Source: Methylobacterium sp. J-067 (lineage in GTDB: Bacteria > Pseudomonadota > Alphaproteobacteria > Rhizobiales > Beijerinckiaceae). Taken from it: DNA of 64,000 bases. Numbering within the stretch: the stretch's first letter is position 1; each line of letters begins with the position of its first letter. The position numbers and the translations under genes were made by a program. This document shows, one piece after another, positions 26,599-34,717 of this stretch. The notes beneath the pieces were generated by a model that searched no databases, had not been told where the DNA came from, and worked only from the letters and a program-made list of their open reading frames with translations. Location: positions 28,184-92,183 of the forward strand of contig NZ_JAKSXZ010000027.1 of NCBI RefSeq assembly GCF_022829465.1. The letters are read 5' to 3'.

Positions 26599-27806
26599 TG
26601 CGCCTCGGCGACCTGGGCGTTCGCGCGCCCGCCCGCCTCGCGGGTGTCCACCTTCACCACCGCCGAGAGGCCCGGCCGCAGGATGCCCTCGCGGGCGACG
26701 TCGAGGGGCACCTTCACCCGCACGGGCAGGCGCTGCACGATCTTGGTGAAGTTGCCCGTGGCGTTGTCCGGCGGCAGCAGGCTGAACACCGAGCCGGAGG
26801 CCGGCGAGAAGGATTCCACCACGCCCCGGATCGGCCGGTCGGGATAGGCGTCGACGGTCACGATCACCGCTTGGCCGGGGCGCATCCGCTCGACCTGCGT
26901 CTCCTTGAAGTTCGCGTCGATGCGCACGCTCTGCAGCGGCACGAGCGCGGCCACGCGGGTGCCCGGCGCCACGTAGGCGCCTGCCTCCACCGCCTTGTTG
27001 CCGACGACGCCATCGAAGGGCGCGCGGATCACCGTGAAGTCGAGGTCGCGCTGGGCGCGGTCCACGGCGGTGCTCAGCTCGGCCGAAAGGTTCCGGGCCT
27101 CCTTCTGCTGGGCGCGGAGCACGTCGACATTGGCGTGGGCGGCGAGCAGGGCGGCTTCGGCGCCCTTCACCGCCGCCTCGGTGCGGTCGCGGTCGGCCTT
27201 CGTTTGGTCGATGCGCGACTTGGCGACGTAATCGGCCTGCATCTGCGTGGCGCGGCGATAGTCGGCATCGGCGCGCACGGCGTCTGCGCGGCTCGCCTCC
27301 ACCTGCGCGGAAGCCTGCGCAACCTGCGCCTCGGCGGCATCCGCCTGCCGGCCGATGCGCTCGATGGTGCTCTGCTGGGTGGCGAGCTTGTCCCGCGCCG
27401 ATTGCAGGGCGAGGCGGTAATCGCCGTCATCGAGCTTGGCGATGACATCGCCGCGCGCGACGGTCTGGCCGTTCACCACGGGCGCGGCTTCGAGATAGCC
27501 AGAGACCTTGGCGGCCAGCACCGAGATGTCGGCCTGCACGTAGGCGTCGTCGGTCGAGATGAAGAACCGCCCGACGCTCCACCATTGCCAGCCCTCGTAG
27601 CCGCCCCCGCCGACAGCCGCCGCCAGCAGGCCGAGGAGCAGGAGCTTGCGGAGTGGGCGCTTGCGCTTCACCAGTTCGGCCGGCGCCAGGGCCTGCGCGG
27701 GCACGGTGGCCACCGAACGGGAATCGGCGCGCGGCGGAGACGCTGCGCTCAGGCTCTCGTCTTCCGCGACCTCGGTCGGCCGCCCGGCATCCTCACGGAG
27801 GGACAT
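26595..27806 (-). CDS. HlyD/EmrA-family membrane fusion protein
   Basis: A 403-residue periplasmic adaptor. A single N-terminal membrane anchor (LLLLGLLAAAVGGGGY) follows a hydrophilic cytoplasmic tail; next come the biotinyl-lipoyl half (VSGYLEAAPVVNGQTVARGD), a long coiled coil rich in Ala/Gln/Arg (about residues 130-240) and the beta-barrel with VIRAPFDGVVGNKAVEAGAYV. The start at 27806 has GGAG upstream. It is the first gene of the emrAB pair, 17 bases downstream of a perfect palindromic operator. Confidence 0.93.
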   Translation of the reverse strand: MSLREDAGRPTEVAEDESLSAASPPRADSRSVATVPAQALAPAELVKRKRPLRKLLLLGLLAAAVGGGGYEGWQWWSVGRFFISTDDAYVQADISVLAAKVSGYLEAAPVVNGQTVARGDVIAKLDDGDYRLALQSARDKLATQQSTIERIGRQADAAEAQVAQASAQVEASRADAVRADADYRRATQMQADYVAKSRIDQTKADRDRTEAAVKGAEAALLAAHANVDVLRAQQKEARNLSAELSTAVDRAQRDLDFTVIRAPFDGVVGNKAVEAGAYVAPGTRVAALVPLQSVRIDANFKETQVERMRPGQAVIVTVDAYPDRPIRGVVESFSPASGSVFSLLPPDNATGNFTKIVQRLPVRVKVPLDVAREGILRPGLSAVVKVDTREAGGRANAQVAEAH

Positions 27807-27822
27807 CCGAATACACTCCAGT

Positions 27823-27843
27823 TTGACCGAACCGTTCGGTCAA
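27823..27843. promoter_or_regulatory. TetR-type operator 1
   Basis: A perfect 21-base inverted repeat with half-site TTGACCGAAC and one central base. It lies 17 bases upstream of the emrA-like start codon, inside the 5' leader. An identical copy lies at 27891-27911. Symmetry, position between a TetR gene and its target, and exact duplication all support operator function. Confidence 0.85.
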
Positions 27844-27882
27844 TGCGCGGGGCAGACGTTGACGCCGATCCCGAATTCCCTC

Positions 27883-27911
27883 AGCATATGTTGACCGAAC
27901 CGTTCGGTCAA
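27883..27911 (-). promoter_or_regulatory. Promoter of the emrAB-like operon, overlapping operator 2
   Basis: On the minus strand, TTGACC (27911-27906) and TATGCT (27888-27883) are separated by 17 bases, a good -35/-10 pair pointing to the efflux genes. The -35 box and most of the spacer are part of the second operator, so bound repressor would block polymerase. Confidence 0.7.
27891..27911. promoter_or_regulatory. TetR-type operator 2
   Basis: The same perfect 21-base palindrome (half-site TTGACCGAAC) as operator 1, centres 68 bases apart. It ends 20 bases before the GTG start of the tetR gene, so one bound dimer could repress both directions. Confidence 0.85.
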
Positions 27912-27931
27912 TAAGCTTGGGGGCAAGGCAG

Positions 27932-28558
27932 GTGGCGGGGACGAGTGCCGTCGAGCGCGACGGGATCGAGACGGAGAAGCGGCGACAGATCCTGGAAGGC
28001 GCGCGCCAGGTCTTCACGGCGTCGGGTTTCGACGGGGCGAGCATGGGCGAGATCGCCAAGGCCGCCGGCGTGTCGAAGGGGACGCTCTACGTCTATTTCG
28101 ACAGCAAGGACGCGCTGTTCGAAGCGCTGACCATCGCCCAGAAGCGCGACCTCGCGGAGGCTTTGTTCTCGCTGGATGTCGAGGATCCCGACATGCGCGG
28201 CGTGCTCACGCGCCTCGGGCGGATCTATCTCGTGGAGATGAGCAAGCCAGAGCACGTCTCGCTGGTGCGGATGGTGATCGGCGCCTGCGAGAAGTTCCCG
28301 CATCTGGGGCGGGCCTTCTTCGAGGCGGGGCCGGCGCTCGGGGTCGGGCGGCTCGCGGCCTATCTCGACGCGCAGGTCGCGGCGGGGCGCCTGAACAAGG
28401 GGGACACGACGCTCGCCGCCAAGCACTTCCTGCACCTGTGTCAGGCGGGCCTATTCACGCGGCTGCTGTTCTCGGCCGGAGGCATCGAGAACGAGGGCGA
28501 ACTCCACCACCGCGTCGATGAGGCGGTGCGGATCTTCCTCGCTGGCTACGCGCCGTGA
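27932..28558 (+). CDS. TetR-family transcriptional regulator
   Basis: 208 residues. The N-terminal helix-turn-helix is clear: RRQILEGARQVFTASGFDGA, then MGEIAKAAGVSKGTLYVYF with DSKDALFEAL. The C-terminal ligand-binding half resembles TetR_C regulators of efflux pumps. GTG 27932 is preferred to the TTG at 27917 because AAGGC lies at suitable distance. It is divergent from the EmrAB-like pair and two identical operators lie between them, so it very likely represses both itself and the pump until a ligand binds. Confidence 0.92.
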   Translation: MAGTSAVERDGIETEKRRQILEGARQVFTASGFDGASMGEIAKAAGVSKGTLYVYFDSKDALFEALTIAQKRDLAEALFSLDVEDPDMRGVLTRLGRIYLVEMSKPEHVSLVRMVIGACEKFPHLGRAFFEAGPALGVGRLAAYLDAQVAAGRLNKGDTTLAAKHFLHLCQAGLFTRLLFSAGGIENEGELHHRVDEAVRIFLAGYAP

Positions 28559-28560
28559 GG

Positions 28561-28585
28561 GCGCCGGGCCCATGGGGCCCGACGC
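28561..28585. terminator. Hairpin between convergent tetR and trxA
   Basis: An 11-bp stem with one mismatch (28561-28571 with 28575-28585, core GGGCCC, loop ATG) sits between the two stop codons. No T-run follows on either side, so it may be a weak or Rho-assisted terminator. Confidence 0.4.
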
Positions 28586-28595
28586 CTCGTCAAGA

Positions 28596-28925
28596 TCAGG
28601 CCGAGGCGGTCTGAGCCGAGATCCAGCGGGACAGGTCGCCCTTCGGGGCCGCGCCGACCTTCTGGTCGACCCGCTCACCGTTCTTGAACAAGAGCAGCGT
28701 CGGGATCGAGCGGATGCCGTACTGAGAGGCGATCCCCGGGTTCTCGTCGACGTTGACCTTGGCGATCTTCACCTTGCCCTGAAGATCGGTTGCGATCTCT
28801 TCGAGCGCCGGGCCGATCTGCCGACAGGGGCCGCACCATTCGGCCCAGAAATCCACGACAACCGGCTCGGCGGACTTGAGAACGTCCTGCTCGAAGCTCG
28901 CGTCGGTAACCTTCACCGTCGCCAT
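28596..28925 (-). CDS. trxA: Thioredoxin
   Basis: A 109-residue cytoplasmic thioredoxin, a general disulfide reductant. The active site WCGPC is near residue 31, with [10 protein letters not shown] and the cis-Pro loop RSIPTLLLF as in TrxA. The start at 28925 has AAAGGTAG eight bases upstream. It lies downstream of addA on the same strand (177 bases), a neighbourhood common in Rhizobiales. Confidence 0.97.
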   Translation of the reverse strand: MATVKVTDASFEQDVLKSAEPVVVDFWAEWCGPCRQIGPALEEIATDLQGKVKIAKVNVDENPGIASQYGIRSIPTLLLFKNGERVDQKVGAAPKGDLSRWISAQTASA

Positions 28926-29102
28926 CGTACTACCTTTCGCAACGCCGCCGGCTGGGGATGCCGGACGGCCACGGACGGACACTCGCCCGCACGGTCGAGG
29001 CAGAATTGGCGACGGGCGTCCGGGTGGTCAAGGAGCGCGGCGCGGGACGCATGACGGCGGGGCACGCCATTCATGCCCGAACCGATTGTGTGCACGGTTT
29101 TC

Positions 29103-32100
29103 TCAGCCCGCGATCCCCACCCGCGCCAGCGCGGCCTCGACGGTGGCGTCGTCCAGTTCGCGGATGACCGGGCCGGAGGTCCAGACCAGCATCGGCAGGA
29201 TGCGCTTACCCGGATAGATTCGCGCGAGCAGCCGGGCGTAGAGGGCGATCTGGCTCGCCTCCATCTCGGGCAGGGGGGCGTCCTCGGCGGGCGGGCGGCC
29301 GGTCTTGAAGTCGGCGAGCGTCACCGTGTCGTCGGTGACGGCAAGCCGGTCGATGCGGCCCGTCACCGGGCGCTCCACCCCGCCGACGCTGACGCGGCCG
29401 GACAGGCTCACCTCCGCGCGGGCGTCGTCCGTGAAGAGCGGCGCGAGGGCGGGATCCTCGATCAGGCGCATCACCGCCCCGAGGATGCCGCGCAGGGCTG
29501 GCTCGCCGAGGCCCGGTGCGCGCGATTGCAGATAGGCCAACCCGGCCTTGCGCCGCGTCTGCGGCTCCACGCGCGGCAGGTGTTGCAACAGGGCGTGGAC
29601 GAGGAGGCCCCGGCGGCGGGCATTGGCGTCGGCGAGGCGAGGCGGGGGCAGGCGCGCGCCGTCGGCGGCATCGAGCATGCCGGAGGGATGCAGCGGCGCT
29701 TCCGCCACAGTCTCCGTCTCGACGCGGCGGCGCAACCACGGCGGAGCCTCGGGCCGGTCCTCGCGGGTGTGGGACGCGGGCGCTTCGCCCCTGGCCGTGG
29801 CGCCCTCGCGCCAGAGCGTCGCCGGGCCGTAGGACAGTTCGACGGTCTCGCCCGCGCCGAGGCCGGCTTCCATCCCGGCGCGGATCATCCGGCACCACGC
29901 CGCGTCCGTCTCGCGGATCTTGCCCCGGAAGGGGGCGACGATCAGCCGGTCGGCGGCGCGGGTCATGGCGACGTAGAGCAGGCGGTTGTGTTCCTGCCGC
30001 GAGCGCGCGGAGAGGGCCGCGCGGACCTGCTCCGTCGCCGCGCAATCCTGCGACTTGCTGGCCCAGACCGGCGGCAGCACGACGTCGCGCCCGAGCATCG
30101 GCAGCAGCGGCGGGTCCTTCCCGGCGAAGGCCTCGCAGCCGTCGAGGATGACGACGACTGGCGCTTCCAGCCCCTTCGAGCCGTGCACGGTCATCACGCG
30201 CACCTCGTCGCGGCCCGATTCCAGATCGCGCTTCACCGTATGCCCGGCCTCGGCGCCGACATAGCGCGCCAGGAACCCGCCGAGCGACGGCGCCTCGTCG
30301 TTGCCCTCGGATTGCGCCGCCGCCGCCAGGAACACGTCGATGGCGTCGCCCGCCTCGCCGCCGAGCCGCGCCACGAGCTTTGCCCGTCCCTCCATCGGGC
30401 CGAGCAGCCGCGCGTAGAAGCCGAACGGCCCCAGCGCACCGGCGAGGCTGATCCAGGTGTCGAGGGCGTCCCGCGCGGTGATCGCTGCGGGGTCGCCCGC
30501 CTCGGCGTGGCGGGTGAGGGAGTCCTGCAGCGTCTCAGATTCGTCCCGGCCGGAGGCGAGGCGTACGAGGTCTTCGTCGGTCAGCCCAACGGGGGGCGTC
30601 TTGAGGGCGGTCGCCAGGGTCAGGTCGTCGGCGGGCAGCAGCCCGGCGCGGCCGATGGCGACGAGATCCATCACCGCGATGTGGGCCGAGACCTCCAGCC
30701 GGTCCTGGCCGGCGACCGGGACGCCTAGGCCCTTCAGGGCGCGGATCACCTCCTCGAAGGCGGGGCCGCGCTTGCGCACGAGGATCAGGATATCGCCCGG
30801 CCGCCAGATCCGGCCGGTGGCGTCGCCGTCGCGGGTCCAGCTCTGCACGGCCGAGGCCACCCGCCGCGCGACCCGCAGCGCCGGGGCGCCGGGATCGGGC
30901 GTATCGACCGGGGCGGTCCAGGCGCTCACCTCGTCGGTGGCCTCCGGCTCGGCGATGTCCCACATCTCCACGGAGCCCGCCGCCTGGGGGCGGGCGCTTG
31001 CGTGGACGGGCTTGCGGATGTCCTCCTCGGACAGGCCGTCATTGTGCGCGTCGATGGCGAAGACCGCATCGACCGCCTTCAGCACCATCGTGGTGGAGCG
31101 GAAGGACAGGGTGAGGGGCACGTCCGCGAAGACGATGTTCGCAGCGCGCGATTCGGTGATCCAGGCCTTGCGCGTCACCGCGAACTCGCGCGGGTCGGCA
31201 CCCTGGAAGCCATAGATCGACTGCTTCGGGTCGCCCACCGCGAAGCGGGTGCGGTGGCCCTCCCGCGCGCCGGCCCCGGCGGCGAATTCCTGGGTGAGGG
31301 TGCGCAGGATCGCCCATTGCTCGGGGTTCGTGTCCTGCGCCTCGTCCACGAGAACGTGGTCGATGCCCTTGTCGAGCTTGTAGAGCACCCAGCCCGCGCC
31401 GACCCGCGACAACAGATCGAGTGCGCGGCGGATCAGATCGTCGAAATCGAGGGCGCCGAGGCGGGCCTTCTGCCCCTCGACCCGGCGGTGGATCTCGGCC
31501 GCGAGGGTGAACAGCGCCTCCGTCCGCGCATGGGCGCGGGCGGCGCGCAGCCGGTCGAACAGGGGGACGAGGCGGTCCCGCTCCTCGATCAGCGCGAGCT
31601 TCACCGGCTCGGGGACGGATTTGGTGCCGAGGCTCTTGTCGGCCTTCGGCTCGTCCTTCTGCGTGAAGAAGACCGCCTTGTAGAGCTCGACCGCCTCGCT
31701 CCGGTCGGGGCGGCTCAGCGCGGCGTGGGCCTCCATGACCGTCTCAGCCAGGGTGGCGTCGCTGGCCTTGCCGGTCTGGAGGGCTGCGGAGATGGCGGTG
31801 AGGTCGTCGAGCCCGTCATCGAGGATCGCGGCCTCGATCCGCTCGGCGCTCTCGCCGACGGCGAGCCCGAGTTCGCCGCGCAGGCGAGTGAAGGCGCCGT
31901 CGAGGCCGTTGCGGCTCGCCATCAGGGCATGGGCCCGCACCGCCGCGCGCACGGCGTCGTGCAGGGCCTCGCCCGTCGCCTCGGCGGTGACGCGGGCCAG
32001 CGCCGCGCCCAACGGGCTCTCGCCGGCCTGGGTCGCGTCGGCAAGGACGTTCGCCGTCTCCAGGGCGAACATCTCCTGCGCCTGCGTCTCGTCCAGCACC

Positions 32101-32621
32101 ACGAAGCGGGCCGGGACATTCGCCTCGAACGGAAACATGTGCAGCAGCCGCTCGCAGAGAGCGTGCAGGGTCTCGATCTTCAGGCCGCCCGGCGTTTCCA
32201 CGGCGCGGGCGAACAGACGCCGCGCCATGCGCAGGCGGTCGGCCGTGGGCCGCTCGCCGGTCAGTTCGATGAGTTCGTCCTCGAGGGCGGAATCGTCCAG
32301 CGTCACCCAGCGGCCGAGGCGCTGGAACACGCGGATCGCCATGTTGGCGGCGGCGGCCTTGGTGAAGGTGAGGCAGAGGATGCGGCCGGGGGGCGATCCG
32401 TCGAGGAGCAGCCGCACCACCCGGTCGGTCAGCACCTTGGTCTTGCCCGCGCCGGCATTGGCCGAGACCCAGGCCGAGGCGCGCGGATCGGCCGCCCGGC
32501 GCTGGTTCTCGCGGGTCAGCGGATCGACGACGATCGTCCGGGCAGTGTCTGGCAGGGTCCGTCCCGCTGGGGAATCCAAGGTGTCCGTCCGCGCGATCCT
32601 CGTGAGACCCGACTTGTACAC
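29103..32621 (-). CDS. addA: Double-strand break repair helicase AddA
   Basis: About 1,172 residues. UvrD/RecB-type helicase motifs are present: Walker A VSANAGAGKTKVL near residue 39, CLTFTKAAAANMA, VDEAQDTNPEQW, and motif V VMTVHGSKGLEAPVV. The C-terminal RecB-type nuclease domain carries GRIDRL and LADFKTGRPP, so the catalytic Asp and Lys are kept. The GTG at 32621 is chosen for its GAGGCGAA upstream. AddA pairs with AddB to process breaks for RecA, but addB is not adjacent; the upstream neighbour is a divergent minC-like gene. Confidence 0.94.
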   Translation of the reverse strand: MYKSGLTRIARTDTLDSPAGRTLPDTARTIVVDPLTRENQRRAADPRASAWVSANAGAGKTKVLTDRVVRLLLDGSPPGRILCLTFTKAAAANMAIRVFQRLGRWVTLDDSALEDELIELTGERPTADRLRMARRLFARAVETPGGLKIETLHALCERLLHMFPFEANVPARFVVLDETQAQEMFALETANVLADATQAGESPLGAALARVTAEATGEALHDAVRAAVRAHALMASRNGLDGAFTRLRGELGLAVGESAERIEAAILDDGLDDLTAISAALQTGKASDATLAETVMEAHAALSRPDRSEAVELYKAVFFTQKDEPKADKSLGTKSVPEPVKLALIEERDRLVPLFDRLRAARAHARTEALFTLAAEIHRRVEGQKARLGALDFDDLIRRALDLLSRVGAGWVLYKLDKGIDHVLVDEAQDTNPEQWAILRTLTQEFAAGAGAREGHRTRFAVGDPKQSIYGFQGADPREFAVTRKAWITESRAANIVFADVPLTLSFRSTTMVLKAVDAVFAIDAHNDGLSEEDIRKPVHASARPQAAGSVEMWDIAEPEATDEVSAWTAPVDTPDPGAPALRVARRVASAVQSWTRDGDATGRIWRPGDILILVRKRGPAFEEVIRALKGLGVPVAGQDRLEVSAHIAVMDLVAIGRAGLLPADDLTLATALKTPPVGLTDEDLVRLASGRDESETLQDSLTRHAEAGDPAAITARDALDTWISLAGALGPFGFYARLLGPMEGRAKLVARLGGEAGDAIDVFLAAAAQSEGNDEAPSLGGFLARYVGAEAGHTVKRDLESGRDEVRVMTVHGSKGLEAPVVVILDGCEAFAGKDPPLLPMLGRDVVLPPVWASKSQDCAATEQVRAALSARSRQEHNRLLYVAMTRAADRLIVAPFRGKIRETDAAWCRMIRAGMEAGLGAGETVELSYGPATLWREGATARGEAPASHTREDRPEAPPWLRRRVETETVAEAPLHPSGMLDAADGARLPPPRLADANARRRGLLVHALLQHLPRVEPQTRRKAGLAYLQSRAPGLGEPALRGILGAVMRLIEDPALAPLFTDDARAEVSLSGRVSVGGVERPVTGRIDRLAVTDDTVTLADFKTGRPPAEDAPLPEMEASQIALYARLLARIYPGKRILPMLVWTSGPVIRELDDATVEAALARVGIAG

Positions 32622-32737
32622 GAGGTGTTCGCCTCGCGCGCCATCTCCGTGACGCGCCGGGATTGCGGAGGCGCCTGCGCCGCCGCATGGATGGGAGAGG
32701 GCGTTTGCCTGCGAAACCACCCGATCCGCCGGTGACG

Positions 32738-33448
32738 ATGACCAATTCCAACGAGGCCCGTCCGCCGATCCGCTTTCGCGGCCGTTCCTTCATGGCGACC
32801 GTGCTGGCTCCCGTGCCGCCGGTCTCGGACTGGTTCGCCGACCTCGACGCCCTCTGTCGCCGCGCCCCGGCCTTCTTCGCCGGGCGCCCGACCATCCTCG
32901 ATCTCACCGGCCTGTCGCTGACGCGGGAGGATCTCGACGGGCTCGTGGCGGACCTCACCGCCCGCAACATCCCCATCCATGGCATCGAGGGCGCGCCGCC
33001 CGGCATGCTCGGTCCCGGTCTGCCGCCCTCGCTCTCGGGTGGCCGCCCCTCGGGGGAGGTGGAGACGCCCGACGCCCCCGCGCCGGAGCCCGCCGCCCGC
33101 GTGATGCCGGCCCGGTCGCTCATCCTCGACAGCCCCGTCCGCTCCGGCCAGACGATCCTGCATCTCGACGGCGACGTCACCGTGCTCGGCGCGGTCGCCT
33201 CCGGCTCGGAGGTGATCGCCGGGGGCTCGATCCACGTCTACGGCGCCCTGCGCGGCCGGGCGGTGGCGGGCGCCTCGGGCAACCCCACCGCGCGGATCTG
33301 GTGCCGCCGGTTCGAGCCGGAGCTCGTCGCCATCGACGGCCTGTACAAGGCCGCCGACGATCTCGACCCCGCCTTCCGCAACCAGCCGGTGGAGGTGCGG
33401 CTGGTCGAGGATTCGCTGAGGCTGTCGCTGTTCGATCAGACGCGCTAG
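32738..33448 (+). CDS. MinC-like septum site-determining protein, lone paralogue
   Basis: 236 residues. The N-terminal half (IRFRGRSFMATVLAP, WFADLDALCRRAP, ILDLTGLSLTREDL) matches the FtsZ-inhibiting domain, and a Pro-rich linker (about residues 90-125) leads to the C-terminal beta-helix with VRSGQTI, GDVTVLGAV, GGSIHVYGALRGRA and WCRRFEPELVAI. RSGQ is the MinD-contact motif of MinC. It is a paralogue of the minC at 37676, with near-identical C-terminal motifs but a diverged N-terminus, and has no minD/minE beside it. It may use the same MinD or form mixed dimers. Confidence 0.88.
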   Translation: MTNSNEARPPIRFRGRSFMATVLAPVPPVSDWFADLDALCRRAPAFFAGRPTILDLTGLSLTREDLDGLVADLTARNIPIHGIEGAPPGMLGPGLPPSLSGGRPSGEVETPDAPAPEPAARVMPARSLILDSPVRSGQTILHLDGDVTVLGAVASGSEVIAGGSIHVYGALRGRAVAGASGNPTARIWCRRFEPELVAIDGLYKAADDLDPAFRNQPVEVRLVEDSLRLSLFDQTR

Positions 33449-33452
33449 GCGC

Positions 33453-34538
33453 TCACGGCTTCGGCGCGGCGTCGGCCTCGACCTTCTGTGCCGCCTTGGC
33501 CTCGGCCTCCGCCTTCAGCTTGGCCTCAACCTCGGCCCGGATCCGGGTCTCCATCTCGGCCCGCGCCTTGGTTTCGGCTTCGGCCTTGCTCTTGGCGTCC
33601 GCCTCGGCCCGCATCTTGGACTCGATCTCAGCGCGCATCTTGGCCTCGAGGTCGGCCTTGGCCTGAGCCTCGGCCGCCGCTTTCTTGGCGGCCTCGCGCT
33701 CGGTGGAGCGCTTGTCGGCCGCGGCGACGTAGTCCTCCGGCCCGAGATCCACGTAGGACTTCAACTCCGTGTCGAAGGTGGCGGCATCGCTCGCGTCCTT
33801 CGGGCAATCCGGCGTCCCGCCCAGCTTCTTGATCTCGTCCTGAATCGCCCCGTCGATCGCTGCGAATTCAGTGCGCAGGGCGGTCACCTTGGCATCGACC
33901 GCCGCCCGCTGCGGGGCGGTGGTGCTCACGGCGCAACTCGCGGCGGTCTTCTGCAGGATGAGGCCCATGAAATAGGCCTGGAGGCGGATCTGATTCGGCT
34001 TCTCGGCCGGCGCCGCCGAGGCCTGCGGCGCGGGCGACGCGGCGGCATTGCAGCGCTTCAGGCCGTCATAGGCGTCAGCGAAACCGGGAATGGCGAAATC
34101 GGCCGCGCCGTCATCGAACTTGAGGACGATCTGCTTCCCCTTCACCAGCTTCGGCAGGACGCTGTCCGGCAGCTGCGACCACAGGAGGTTGGCCTCGCCG
34201 GTCCAGCCCTGCTTGGGGAAGATCACCTGCTTGTCGATGGAGAAGGACGCCTTCACGGCCTCGTCCTTGTCCCAGGTCCAGTTCGCGTAGCCGAGGACAA
34301 GGTTGACCTTGCCCTCATCCAGCGAGAGGACGATGGCGTTCTCCGCGTTGTTGTCGTCCTTGTCGCGGTAGGAATACGACATCTGGCAGGTCTCGCGGCC
34401 CGTCAGGCCGAGATTCCGCTCGATTTCCCAACCACGCACGTTCTCGAAGAGCTTGCGTTCACCGGCCCTGGCCGGCGCAGTCAATCCTCCGAACACGAAA
34501 GCCAAAGTGATCGCGGCGAGGACGGGGCGCTTGCTCAT
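33453..34538 (-). CDS. Hypothetical periplasmic protein with charged coiled-coil tail
   Basis: 361 residues with a clear signal peptide (LAAITLAFVFGGLTAPARA). The mature N-terminal domain has paired-looking strands (CQMSYSYRDKDDNN, VNLVLGYANWTWDKDEAV) and three to four cysteines; it resembles the invasion-associated IalB style only loosely. From about residue 275 the protein becomes a long Ala/Glu/Lys helix with repeating KAEAE and RAE(M/V)E units, ending ADAAPKP. The tail probably forms an extended helix or coiled coil. Function unknown. It converges on the minC-like gene with 4 bases between stops. Confidence 0.75.
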   Translation of the reverse strand: MSKRPVLAAITLAFVFGGLTAPARAGERKLFENVRGWEIERNLGLTGRETCQMSYSYRDKDDNNAENAIVLSLDEGKVNLVLGYANWTWDKDEAVKASFSIDKQVIFPKQGWTGEANLLWSQLPDSVLPKLVKGKQIVLKFDDGAADFAIPGFADAYDGLKRCNAAASPAPQASAAPAEKPNQIRLQAYFMGLILQKTAASCAVSTTAPQRAAVDAKVTALRTEFAAIDGAIQDEIKKLGGTPDCPKDASDAATFDTELKSYVDLGPEDYVAAADKRSTEREAAKKAAAEAQAKADLEAKMRAEIESKMRAEADAKSKAEAETKARAEMETRIRAEVEAKLKAEAEAKAAQKVEADAAPKP

Positions 34539-34717
34539 GTCGTGTTCCTGGAACCGGTTCGGCTCATCGGTTGATCTCGTGCCGGGGACTTTCGTTCAAG
34601 CTGATTTCACGCGAGGCGAACAGCCTTCAGGTCACGATATCGAGACGATATGTGCCGTTAAACTGAATTGCCGTGGTGGAACGGTTAATCCCGTCGGATG
34701 CGATCGCTAGATCCGGC

